From Porodaedalea pini (taxonomy: Eukaryota > Basidiomycota > Agaricomycetes > Hymenochaetales > Hymenochaetaceae), in NCBI GenBank assembly GCA_002794775.1, contig NBAY01000031.1, positions 186,001 through 250,000 of the forward strand: a DNA stretch of 64,000 nt. The letters run 5' to 3'. Below the pieces are notes generated by a model. It was not told where the DNA came from. It saw only the letters and a list, made by a program, of their open reading frames with translations, and did not search any database. Both the position numbers and the translations under genes were made by a program. The stretch's first letter is position 1; each line of letters starts with the position of its first letter. Shown here one piece after another: positions 22,515-33,405 of the stretch.

Positions 22515-25500
22515 TCAAGGTTGGGCATCCTGACCAACCCAGGTCGTGGTCATCAGGCTTGGTATCGACAAAGAGTGGACGGAGTCGTGAGCATGGGATG
22601 TCGAGTTTGCAAGGAGCACTGGGGTGTTTGAGATAGAAGTCAGTGATCGCCTCTTTTGCATTCTTGCCGAAGTCCATTTCAGGTTGCTAGGTTGGTTCGT
22701 TGTACCCGACCCACTTGACGAGGTACTGTAGTTTACCTCAGTGCAGACATGAGTCAATGACTTCCTTGACTTCATACTCTTCCTCATTTTCGACAATGTC
22801 TGGTGGTGGTAGTGGTTGTTGTTTTTGACTCTTGAAGGACGGTTCAACTGCCGGTTTCAACAGGGCCTTGTTGAATATAGGGTGGACCTTTTTCTATTGC
22901 TTCAGGAGCTTGAGCTTGTAAGCGCTTGCTCCCACCTTTTCAACGATGTCGAAGGGACCATACCATTTGTCAGCAAGTTTCTTCGTAGGCGAGTCCATAC
23001 TGATGTTTCGCCCATCAAGGAAGACCTTGTCGCCAGCCTTGTACTCCACTAATGTCCCTGCTGTCTGGTTGTGGTAATGCTTCATGTCTTCAGCTGCCTT
23101 GACCAGGTTGTCCTTTGCAACACGATGAGTCTCCTTGATGTGCTTTGCGAATTCTTCTGCTGACATGTTGGCAGAGGAAGTTTGTATGGTGTCAAAGCTC
23201 ATAGGGTGACATCCGGTGTTCACGTAGAAAGGGGACATCTTTGTTGCTGAGTGTTTGCGGTTGTTGTAAGCAAACTCTGTGAGAGGGAGCCAGTCTTTCC
23301 AGTCCAATTATTGATGGTCAACGAAGAGTCAAAGGTACTGTTTGAGTTCTTGGTTGACGCATTCCATTTGACCATCCATCTGCGGGTGGTATGCCATTGA
23401 TGGGTTTCCTTCGATGTGTAAGAGCTTGTAGAACTTCTTCATCATTGATGCATTGAACTGCATGCCACAGTCATGGATGATCTTCTTTGGCAAGCCGTGG
23501 AGGCGGAAGATGTGGTTGCGATACAGTTGGGCCATGCCTTCCACTGACAATTTCGTTGTCATCGGGATCACATGCATCTGCTTCGAGAATCTATTAATGA
23601 AGACACAGATTGCATTGTGTCCTTTCGAGTCCAGGAGTTCTCCGATGAGATTGACCATGATGATTTCCCAAGGACCCTCAGGGACCACGTTCAGATGGAG
23701 GGGTCTCGACCTTGAGGTTCTCAGAGCCTTCGTTCATTGACAATGATCACATCCTCAGATGTACACTCAGACATCGGAGAACATTGACACCCACCAGAAA
23801 TCTCGATGTACCAGTTTGACCGTTTTTGATGATCCGGGGTGTCCTGCCAGGGTCGAGTTGTGGCATTCCCTCAGCACCGCTTCCTTCATTGTCGATGGCA
23901 TGTACACCTTGCCTTTCACCCGCCACAACCCGTCGACTTCGGTCAGTCCCGCCAGCCTCTCCAACTCATCTTGCGCCCTCTGTGCTTCACCCACCCGTTC
24001 CAACACCTCATCATGCGATGTCCTCACCACCTCACAATTCAGCCACTTCTCCTTGATGAACACAATGCCATCGTTGTCATCCTTGCCCTCATCATAGCCT
24101 GCCTTGTGCGACAGTAGGTCAGCCTTGCCCATCATCTTTCTTGACTTGTGCTCGAGGTGGAAGTCAAATTCCTCAAGCTCTGTTTGCCAGCGAGCTTGAT
24201 GATAGCTCAGCTTCTGTGCTGACCTGAAGTAGGTGAGGTTGGTGTGATCGAACCAGATTTTGATCTTGTGCCAGGTGCTGAGAAGGTACTGCCTCCACTC
24301 CTTGAGTGCTGAAATGATCGTGAGCATCTCCTTGTTGTAGATCTCATAGTTTCATTCCACTGGTAGGAGCGCCTCTGACCTGTAGGCGACTACTCTCCAC
24401 TTCCCTTCCTGCTTTTGCAACAGTATGCCCCCAAGTGCGAAGTTTGACAAGTCCGCTTCGACATGGAAAGGGCCTTCATCATTGGCAATGGCCAGGACTG
24501 GAGGTGAGCAGAGACGTCATCTCAGCTCCTCGAACACTTCCTGCTGTTCAGTCTCCCATATCCAGTCTTTGTTGCCTGTTAGCAATGTTAGAGGGTGGAC
24601 TACCTTGCTGTAGTCTTTGATGAATCGTCGCAGCCAGTTGCCCATGCCAAGGAATTGTTGCAGTTGTTTGACGTTTTGGGGAACGGGCCAGTTCATGATT
24701 GCTTCTGTCTTCGCCAGGTCTGCCTTGATCTCACCATTGCCGACAATGTGACCAAGGTACTTTACGACCTTGGCGTCAAACTCGCATTTTTTGGGCTTCA
24801 GGTACAGGCCATTCTCTCAGAGGATCTGAAGAACACACCTTGATGTCTTGATGTGTTCCTCCAGGGTCTGCAAGAGTATCAGAATGTCATCGAGATAGAT
24901 GATGATCAGATTATCATAGATCAGGCCCTTGAATATGTGGTTGACAAAAGCCTGGAAAGTCGCCGGTGCATTGCAAAGACCAAAGAACATGACCGTTGGC
25001 TCGAAGAGGCCCATGTTCATGTGGAAGGCTGCCTTCCACTTGTCACCTTTGCGGATCCAGATGTTGTAGCATCTCTAGTGAAGGTCAAGCTTAGTGATGA
25101 ACTTTGCTTTCTTGACCTTGTCGACAAGCTTGTCGATGAGGGGGAGAGGATACTTGTTCTTGATCATACCATCATTGAGCTTATGGTAATCCTGGATCGG
25201 GTGTAGAGATTTGTCGGCTTTCTTAATGAAGAAGAAAGGCGACACCATGGGCGATATCGATCATCAGATGCAGCCAGACTTCAAGTTTTCATCGAGGAAG
25301 TTCTTGAGTGACTGCTGCTCTGTTGGCATGAGCGGATAGATCTTGCAGTCACTAGGCTTGAAGTCGGGCTTCAGATTGATGACGTGGTCCCATGGTCGGT
25401 GTTCAGGCAACTTCTCGAATCCCTTCTCTGAGAAGACGTCAGAGTAGTCATTGAGGTATGTGGGCCAGGATGCCTTGTCCATTCACACCTCTCTCATCTT

Positions 25501-26049
25501 CCTCATCTCTTCTACAACCTCCTTTTCTACTGCGCATTCCTTGGGGCAGTGGGTGAATTCAATCGAACCCATTTTCCAGTCGACCTCTGGATTGTGACGT
25601 TGAAGCCAGTCATAGCCCAGGAATATGTTTGACGACATGAGGGAAGTCACCGCAAGGACAATCCTTTCCTTGTGGTGCCCAATCATAAGCTCGATGTTGA
25701 CGTATTCCTTGATCAACCTGGCTTCGTTGTGCATGCCGTTGGTGTTAAGCATGGCGAGGGGTCGGATATAACGCTTTGTTTCCAACCCGTATCGCTCGAT
25801 GAACCTTACATCGATGCACGACCCTGTACACCCTGAATCTATGAGGGCATGTGCATCCACCTCTCTCATCTCACCCGCTATGCTGTGTCCAACGTTCAGG
25901 AGGAGGTCCAGCTGGCATCCGCCAGTCCCCCTCATGAACAGTTGTTCGTACTTGTCCTTCTCATTCACACCGGTGGGGGTCTCGTAGTTGGAAAAACCAT
26001 TGACGCCATTTGTCTCTATGTATTGTACAGGCGGTTGGTTATAGTTTAG
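22515..26049 (-). pseudogene. remains of gypsy pol (protease, RT, RNase H, integrase, chromodomain)
   Basis: In coding order: protease with ALIDSGCTGSCID (about 25860) and FLGYDWLQRHNPEVDW; RT start with PWDHVINLKPDFKP (about 25400) and the YLDD box in IIIYLDDILILL (about 24890); RNase H with WFDHTNLTYF and KADLLSH (24330-24100); integrase zinc part, then the core near 23690-23330 (VFINRFSKQMHVIP); C-terminal part with WYGPFDIVEKVG (about 22950); chromodomain with YLVKWVGYNEP (about 22700). The chromodomain places it among chromoviruses, which can steer insertion to heterochromatin. Several stop codons and frame changes separate these parts. Confidence 0.85.
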
Positions 26050-26462
26050 TGTTAGAACCTGAACTTTCACCTTTTCCTTTATTTTCCCTTTTACCATTTC
26101 CTTTATTATATTCGTCCTTTTCATTATATTTACCCATCTTACACAATCATTCCCACACTGCCTTCATTCGTTCCATTCCCACTCATTATGTAATGTTAGG
26201 TAATATAGTCTCACGGTCGTCGCTATATAAGGTCTCAGGAATCGCATGAACTCCTTGTTCTGCTTTTCCTCTTACCTCCGCGACGACCTAGGTGAGACTC
26301 GTCCCCCTTGTATTAGTTTAGACTTGTATTAATCCTCTTACCTCCGCGACGACCTAGCCTGAGTAAGCGTGTCCCGAGTCTACGCTCGAGTATAGCACGT
26401 CCCAGACAACAGTCAGCCGAGGCCTGCCCAGTCCGAGTCGTCTCCCGGACTCCCGCCTAACA
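26050..26462 (+). repeat. nested solo LTR, inverted relative to its host element
   Basis: 413 bp with TGTTAG..CCTAACA ends, related to the host LTRs but in opposite orientation and more diverged. It is flanked by TTTAG at 26045-26049 and 26463-26467. It splits the host between the zinc knuckle and the protease. Confidence 0.85.
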
Positions 26463-26467
26463 TTTAG

Positions 26468-26863
26468 CGAGTCTGAACTTGAAACCCCTTGAACTTCTTG
26501 GTCAGTTGCCCTGATGGCTACACCTGACCACTCACAAAATCCTGTGAGTCGACAACCTCTTCATCATCACCTTCCTCTTCCACATAGTCCTCCATAGTTG
26601 ACCTTCAGGTGTCTACGACTTCCTCGAATGCCGACTCCTTCATCACACCTAGCTCGTTGGCAAGGAGGCATCATTTGCCTGGCACCATCATCTGCAGCAT
26701 ACGCTGCACGATCATCTGCCCTTGCGGACACTTGTCTTTGAAGTGTCCCAGCTGGCTGCATATCCAGCATGCTCATTGTCATTGCGCCTCATTCATCAAG
26801 ACATCCATCAGCTGGCCAGCGCCTCCGAAAGTAACACTGGTCACGTCACGCTATCGCTATTGC
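26468..26863 (-). pseudogene. gypsy gag, zinc-knuckle part
   Basis: The minus-strand frame contains CWICSQLGHFKDKC (C-x2-C-x4-H-x4-C), the nucleic-acid-binding knuckle of gag, followed by an acidic linker toward the protease. Stops are present. Confidence 0.75.
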
Positions 26864-28300
26864 GATGCAGACTCTTTTGTAGACCATACAGTCGATTTGA
26901 GGGCGAATCTATATTCTTCCCAAGGGAGACTGCAGTGACTCGATAGTCGAGGAGGGACGATCAAATAGAAATGGAGTGACCGAATGCTCGAGACAATGGC
27001 TCTTCTGGTTCAGAAACTTTGCCAAAGTGTTCGATCCTGACAGAATCGAGCTCTCGACGCAGACCCTATAACTATAGTGATTGAAGTCTGAAGTTGAGGA
27101 AGGTGCGGGGCCGTGTCAGTCTGTTTCGGATGGTTCGAACCCCTGGATGGTGTTCGTCGAGCGTTCGAACACACTCGAAGGTGTTCGAGCGTATCCCGAT
27201 GCGATCGAGCGACTTCTTAGTAGGGGGCGAACGTGTGGGGTGACGGAAGTATGCAGGTATAATACCCTGTTGGGTTTGTCGGGTGCTCGGAGTTTTGGAA
27301 TATCGGTTTCGAGCGTATGTGGTGAACCGAACGCGCTATTCGAGCAGTTGGCGAAGCTCGCTAAGGCAGAGCAGAGATGAACTGAAGACGGGAATGACTT
27401 ATGAGACTCGAAAAGTGTACTGTGCGGCGAACTGGGGGTCTATTCCCTCTACAGAATGAGTACAAAAGGTGTGCACTATTTATACTCTAGGCGAAACGAG
27501 CTCGGTACCGACGTCGAACGTACATACAGAGGTAAGGGAGTGCGTGCGGTGCATATTTGAGTCAGAATAGTTGTATGTTAGGGATGGAATGACTCGAGAA
27601 CATGATGAGTCACAAACTTGAAGGGGAATAATGGTTCGACATCAATAAAAAGACCAATGAAACCCAAGAAATTTATCATGTGTGCTTCCAACAACTCCAT
27701 TCGAATGTCCTCAAATGTTCCTGGGGCGTGATGGCGATGAATGCACCCCTGGAAGTGATAGACGATGATAAATAACGCTCGAGCCCCATGGAGAACGCGG
27801 CGAACGACAGAATCCGGTCGTTTGAGCGTGATACATTCAACATCGACGGCCTGGGAACTGTTCGAGCGACCCATGGTGGAACCCAATGCGTTCCCTGAGC
27901 CCAACCGCGTAATGCGGCTGCGCTATAAGCGTTCGAACGAGTGGATACAAAGTGGAAAGAGTGCTCGAGTGCGCATATAGTGGGATACGGAATGAATATA
28001 AAGGAAACGAAGTGTTCGAGTGTGACTAGGAAGTGGTATGAGTGTTTGAATGGGTGTATGAAAGTATTTGAACGTATTTATGAGGTTACTACTGCATCAT
28101 ATGAAAGATTCGAAGGTATATTGACGCTCGAATGGCCGAGTGTGACCATTCGAGCGTGTGAAATGCGAAGTGTAAGATAGTCAGTGATGAAACGAGGTGC
28201 TTGACTGTGTTTATGGGGTTTGTATCTGTATATAATAATAAATAAAGCGGGTGGTATGCTGGGATGGCTGGCGCCTAAGCGCGAATCGAGTGCTACATTG
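26864..28300. repeat. 1.44-kb direct tandem repeat, unit A
   Basis: Starts with CGATGCAGACTC after TTG and ends GTGCTACATT. It is repeated as unit B with clear similarity along its whole length. It contains a TATAC-type box at about 27480 and polyadenylation-like AATAAATAAAG near its end (about 28240), as in LTRs. It is very rich in TTCGA/TCGAA words. There is no coding sequence. Confidence 0.8.
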
Positions 28301-29750
28301 CGATGCAGACTCTTTTGTGGACCGAATGGTCGACTCGAGGGCGAATCTATATTCTTCCCAAGGGAGACTGCAGTGGCTTGATAGTTGAGGAAGGACAACC
28401 AAATAGAAACGGAGTGATTGAATGTTCGAAACAGTGGCTCTACTGGTCCAGAGGCTTTGCCAAAGTGCTCGAATTCGTTAGAATCAAGCTCCTAACGTAG
28501 ACCCTGTGACTTGAATGGTTGAAATCTGAAGTTGAGGTAGGTGCGGGCCTGTATTAAACTGCCTCGGATGATTTGAATCTCCGGTCGGGGCTTGTTGAGC
28601 GTTCGAATGCGCTTGAGAATGTGCTCAAGAGCCTTTGTGTGTACTTCAATATACTCAAACGGCTTCTTAGTAGGTCACAAACATGCAGGGTGATGGGGAT
28701 ATGCTGGTACGATACCCTGTTGGGCGTGTCTAGTGCCTGAAGCCTTGGAATTCCGATTTCGAGCATATGTGGTGAGTCGAATGTGCTATTCGAGCGGTTG
28801 AGGGAGTTTGGTAGAGCTGAGCAGAGATGATCTGAAGGTGCAAACAACTTATGAGACTTGAAATGTGTACTGTGGAGTGAACTGGGGGCTGCATTCCCTC
28901 TGCAGAATCAGTACAAAGGTGTGCACTATTTATACTCTAGTCAAAACGAGCTCAGTACTGACGTTGAGCATACATATGGAGGTAGAGGATTGTGTGCAGT
29001 GTGTGTTTGAGTCAGAATAGTCATATGTTAGGGATGGAATGACTCAAGAACATGATAAATCACGAACTCAAAGGGGAATAATGGTTCAACATCAAGGAGA
29101 AGACCAATGAAACCAAGAAACTTATCATGTGTGCTCTGAACAACTCCATTCGAATGTCCCCAAATGCCCCCAAGGGTGTGATGGTGACGAATGCACATCA
29201 TGGGTGTGATAGACGATGATAAATAACGCTCGAGCCGCATGGAGAATGCAGCGAATGATGGAATCTGGTCATTTGAGTGTGATACGTTGAATGTCGGCGG
29301 CCCAAGGACCGTTTGAGCGACCCCTGCTGGAACCCAATGCGTTCCCTGAGCCCAACCGCATGATCTGGCTGTGCTACAAATGTTCGAACGAGTGAATATG
29401 AAGTGGATAGATTCCTCAAGCGCATATATAGTGTGATATGGGATGAATATAAAGGAAACGAAGTGTTTGAGTGTGAATAGGAAGTGGTATGAGTGTTAGA
29501 GTGGGTGTATGAAGGTGTTTGAACATATTTATGAGGTTACTAAGGGATAATATGAGAACTTCGAAGGTATATTGATGCTCAAATGGGCGAGTGTGACCAT
29601 TCAAGCACATGAAATGCAAAGTGTAAGATAGTCAGTGATGAAACAAAGTGCTTGACCGTGTTTATGGGGTTTGTATCTGTATATAATAATAAATAAAGCG
29701 GGTGGTATGCTGGGACGGCTGACACCTAAGTGCGAATTGAGCACTACAGC
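28301..29750. repeat. 1.44-kb direct tandem repeat, unit B
   Basis: Head-to-tail copy of unit A, about 1450 bp, ending GCACTACA. It shows more C-to-T and G-to-A changes than unit A. Gag coding sequence of the host element resumes at about 29751. Confidence 0.8.
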
Positions 29751-30732
29751 ACTTGTCAATGTGTGGGGGCACAACCGGTTGGCGAGCTGGGGTCAACTGG
29801 TGTTGCTGCGGGCACTGTGGGAGTGGGAAGGTGTGGCCTCATTGGATAGCATGGATCTGTTGTTCTCCGTGATCAATCTCAATCACCTTTTTCTTCCAGG
29901 TGTCATACATTGTTGGGACTGGCATTGACCTCAATACTCCATGGACTACTTCTATATTCATCGCCCACTTCAGGTGGTTGCAGATTACGGCGTCGTCCAT
30001 CAGTCCCGCTCTTGTGATGATGACGTCAAGCTTCTGGAAGAATTTGTCAGTGGTGAGGTCCTTCTGGACCTTGGTCTGGAACTCTGCCAATGCTTTCTCC
30101 TTTCAGTTTGGGTTGTTGAACGATGCGTCCAGCTGCTCTTGGAACCTCATCCAAGTCTCCATCAGGGTTACGGTGCCGTGCGTTGTGAACTCCTTGACAT
30201 AGTTTTGCACCCATGTTGATGTGTTACCTCCTTTTAGGTACAAGAGCGTGATGTATATCTTGCTTGCCGACATCGGGTATCTGCTCAGGTTTGCCGAGAC
30301 AAAGAGGAGGACTTCGCACTTGAAGTCCAGGTAGTCGTTGCCGCCAGTGAATTCACGTGGCCAGGTGACGTCGATACTGGGGGTTGGGGTGGCTCCTTGG
30401 CCAGCTGGGGCATTTGCCGCTGCTGCAGTGAAGGCACCTGCAACGATCACTGCGATCTGCTCTATCTGTTGTTGGCTGAAGCCACCTGTCAACATTGTAG
30501 GTTCCAGCGCGAGTGTTGAAAGTTTGGGAGGGGTTGGTGGCAACGAGTCTCTACAGGTCTCCTGGTACAGCCCAGGAGTCGGAGGTAGAAGGATTGTAGA
30601 TGTTGATATGGCAGGTGATGATGGTGCATGAGGGGTCCACCTGGTTCTATGTGCTCTATCATTGGTCGAGTACCATGCCTTCCTGATGTCGCTCCACCAG
30701 ATGTTGTGGGTGACGCCTTGATTGTCGTTCAC
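29751..30732 (-). pseudogene. gypsy gag, capsid part
   Basis: The minus-strand frame from 30732 encodes a Pro-rich start, then a capsid-like region with VTWPREFTGG, ISNCHL-type helices and FQEQLDASFNNPN. It continues after a stop at about 30100 in the frame 30090-29839 (DKFFQKLDVIITRAGLMDD). It is typical of Ty3/gypsy gag and is interrupted by stops. Confidence 0.8.
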
Positions 30733-31210
30733 GACGTATGAGGCTCGTTCAGGGTCATATCGTGACGACGAAGGGAGAGCACGCTGTTGTTCCTCTGTGA
30801 TATCTATCTTGACTAAGACGGTGGGGGAACAGGAAGCGGTTGTTCATTCGATATGGTGTTACGCCAACGTTGAACGGGTTCATCAGCAAAGTTGATGATG
30901 AGGCGGTAGGAGCCAAGCGAGATTACAAACGATAGTGTCATTGACACTTGTACTCATCTAGTTGCCCAAGTCCACATCAAGTGCATGCTCCACCAAAGGG
31001 AGATGTGGAGTGCCAGGGTCGGGAAAGATTGGTTGAGAGTTGTTACTTAATACACAAATGTCCGTAAACGTCTGGGCAGGGTTGAGGGTTGTTGTTTAGG
31101 GGGGTTTACACATCAAGTCTGTCGAGGGGAATGCTCCTCTAGACCAAGTGAAGGTGAGTCGACAGCGACAACGTACACTGGGGATGAGCCTGGGTGGGGT
31201 TCTGCATTTA

Positions 31211-31656
31211 TGTTAGGCGGGAGTCCGGGAGATGACTCAGACTGGGCAAGCCTCAGCTGACTGTCATCTGGGATGTGCTATACTTGAGCGGGGACTCGGG
31301 ACATGCTGTACTCAGGCTAGGTCATCGCAGAGGTAAGAGGATTAATACAATGTACTCTACTACAGGAGGGGGACGCAGTCTCACCTAGGTCGTCACAGAG
31401 GTAAGAGGAAAAGCAGAACAGGTGTTCAGATGTGATTCCTCTTCCTTATATACAGCGATCACCTCATGAGAACCAGTTGCCCAATTATCTAAGATTACAT
31501 AAAGGGAGCAGAATGGAACAAATGAAGGTCAGGTGCAAGGGAGTGTGGGAACTGATTGACAAGATGATTAATTACAATGAAAATGGGCGATCTTTTTAAA
31601 AGAAAAGAAAAGGTAAAAGGAGAAATAAAAGGAAAGGAAAAGTTTGAGTCCTAACA
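31211..31656 (-). repeat. gypsy LTR, right copy
   Basis: 446 bp, partner of 22058-22503, followed by the CTTTT duplication. Confidence 0.92.
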
Positions 31657-31661
31657 CTTTT

Positions 31662-33405
31662 GTTACAACTCAACCTGTTGTATGAGCTCATGACAAATGC
31701 AAAGTTATAGCTAACATCTTTGCTGGGTGTAGTATCAAGTACTTTGATAATCATAGTCTGATTGCATATTTATGATAAAATAATTTCATTTGATAGAGCA
31801 AAGCAGAGCACCAGAGTGACAGCAAGGGGCAAGCTAGACAAGATAGTATTGATGATGGCGCATTATAGATGGCCAGCCAGTCTGATGTAGCCTTGAGCCA
31901 GTGCATCCATGCAAAGTAAGATCTGTCAAAGGTTAACCACATGTGTACGTTAATGTGCATGGGCCTGTTGGGCTCCAAAAACTATCAACACACCTAGGTG
32001 CATAAGTCAGTGTAATATGTAGACAGCCATGAAGCAAAAGGTTTACATGCATAGTATTCAAATTCTCTACAATGGCCTCCCCGTAGTGTTCGACGGCATC
32101 TGGTATCAATGCTGCCCATTTCCAGTTTTCATCAAAATCACAAGGAGAGTACAGATGGGAACAGCTACATGGCATGAATTACAATTCACAGGCATTCCTG
32201 TTCAGCCATTGTTAGTGACTACCAAAGGTTGGGAAGAATGAATGACATTTCTGCAAAATTGTTAGCTGGATCAGTATGTATAAGGATTTGAAACCCAGAC
32301 TCACTAATGAAGTAGTGAGTAAGAGTAAGCATCGGCCACTAGTAGATTCATATTAAGGATCTGCCAATGGATGGATAGGTGGTCAAAGTGCTTCGATGTA
32401 GTATCAATGAGGGAACGAGACGGCTGAACATAAGAATACAGTAAGTTGCATAGCTTCTGTGGCACTATATGTATAAAGTGTAGCAGGATCCTTCAGCTGC
32501 ATGAACTTAACAACCAGAGCTCTCAGTTAATTCATCACAAAAATTTGCAAAGAATTACATGTGCTTACAGGGATTATAACCGGTTGAGCCTGGATTATAT
32601 TTGGCATATACTCAGAATTTAAGCAGCTTATATTCACATATAATCAGTAATCAATTTTTCTTTCGAAGTATAATCAAATATAATTTTTTGCAAAATTTTG
32701 TGATGTTTGAGAAAGCACGCCGCTATTCCAGGCAGCGAAGATCATTGTCAAGCACGACCAAAGCGCCCAAAAAGAGAAAGACCTCATCATTTGAATGTCA
32801 ACGAATCAGCATCCGAGCCCCAACCTCGAGAGAAGAAACTAGTAAGAAAAGTAAGTGCCATGCTGGGCATCTCCACTTGGCGAGGAGATATTGAAGTAAT
32901 CTTGTCGTAAAGACCGAGTAGTATTTGTGCCACGGACACGTCTTATCGGCCTTATTCGAGGGGACAATGGGTATGACGTCGGTTGCTGTTGACTAACGCC
33001 GTCAAATTGCTAGAAAAAGATACTGATTTACTTGGATCGTTAGAGATCTCCGGTGCGTGAACCTGTGATCATCTTGTATCCACTATCATGCGCATCTGAA
33101 TGTGGAGGATGAGGACATAAATAACAGTAAATAAAGATAATTCAGAGAAAACAACCAGTTTTTGGAGAGTTGGTCCAATGGTCGAGGTATTTGTGAGACA
33201 CCGTATTAATATTTTCGGACGAGGTCGAGAAAAGGAGTTGTACCGCGCTTCGGCTCGATCCTTGATGTCCACGTGACGTGATCAACTTGGGTCACTTGGG
33301 CCAGGTTAAAAGCCAGTCTCCGCCACACCCGTCTTCCACCAAATCGCCGCCCCACACTCTCCTCGCTGCCATCGTCACCGTCGCAGCCCTCCCCGCACAT
33401 CGACA
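31662..33405. other. intergenic stretch, mostly unexplained
   Basis: Minus-strand open segments near 32175-31933 and 31978-31751 look like decayed coding DNA (for example NWKWAALIPDAVEHYGEAIV) but I recognise no family. A Lys/Arg-rich segment at about 32707-32850 on the plus strand has a GTAAGT after it, but I can link it to no gene. The last 200 bp are the glycogen synthase promoter. Confidence 0.4.

Larger units (their letters stand above)
22058..31656 (-). mobile_element. Ty3/gypsy chromovirus retrotransposon, decayed and nested
   Basis: Two 446-bp direct LTRs (22058-22503 and 31211-31656) begin TGTTAGG and end CCTAACA on the plus strand, and are flanked by CTTTT (22053-22057 and 31657-31661). 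The LTRs are about 95-96 percent identical by eye. The element reads on the minus strand: gag (30732 to 29839, zinc knuckle near 26750), protease, RT, RNase H, integrase, chromodomain. A solo LTR (26050-26462) and a 1.44-kb tandem repeat (26864-29750) interrupt it. Frames are broken in all parts. Confidence 0.93.

Noticed and set aside
27100..27140. tRNA-like B box GGTTCGAACCC in repeat unit A
   Set aside because: No acceptor or anticodon stem fits around it, and the matching place in unit B has lost the box.
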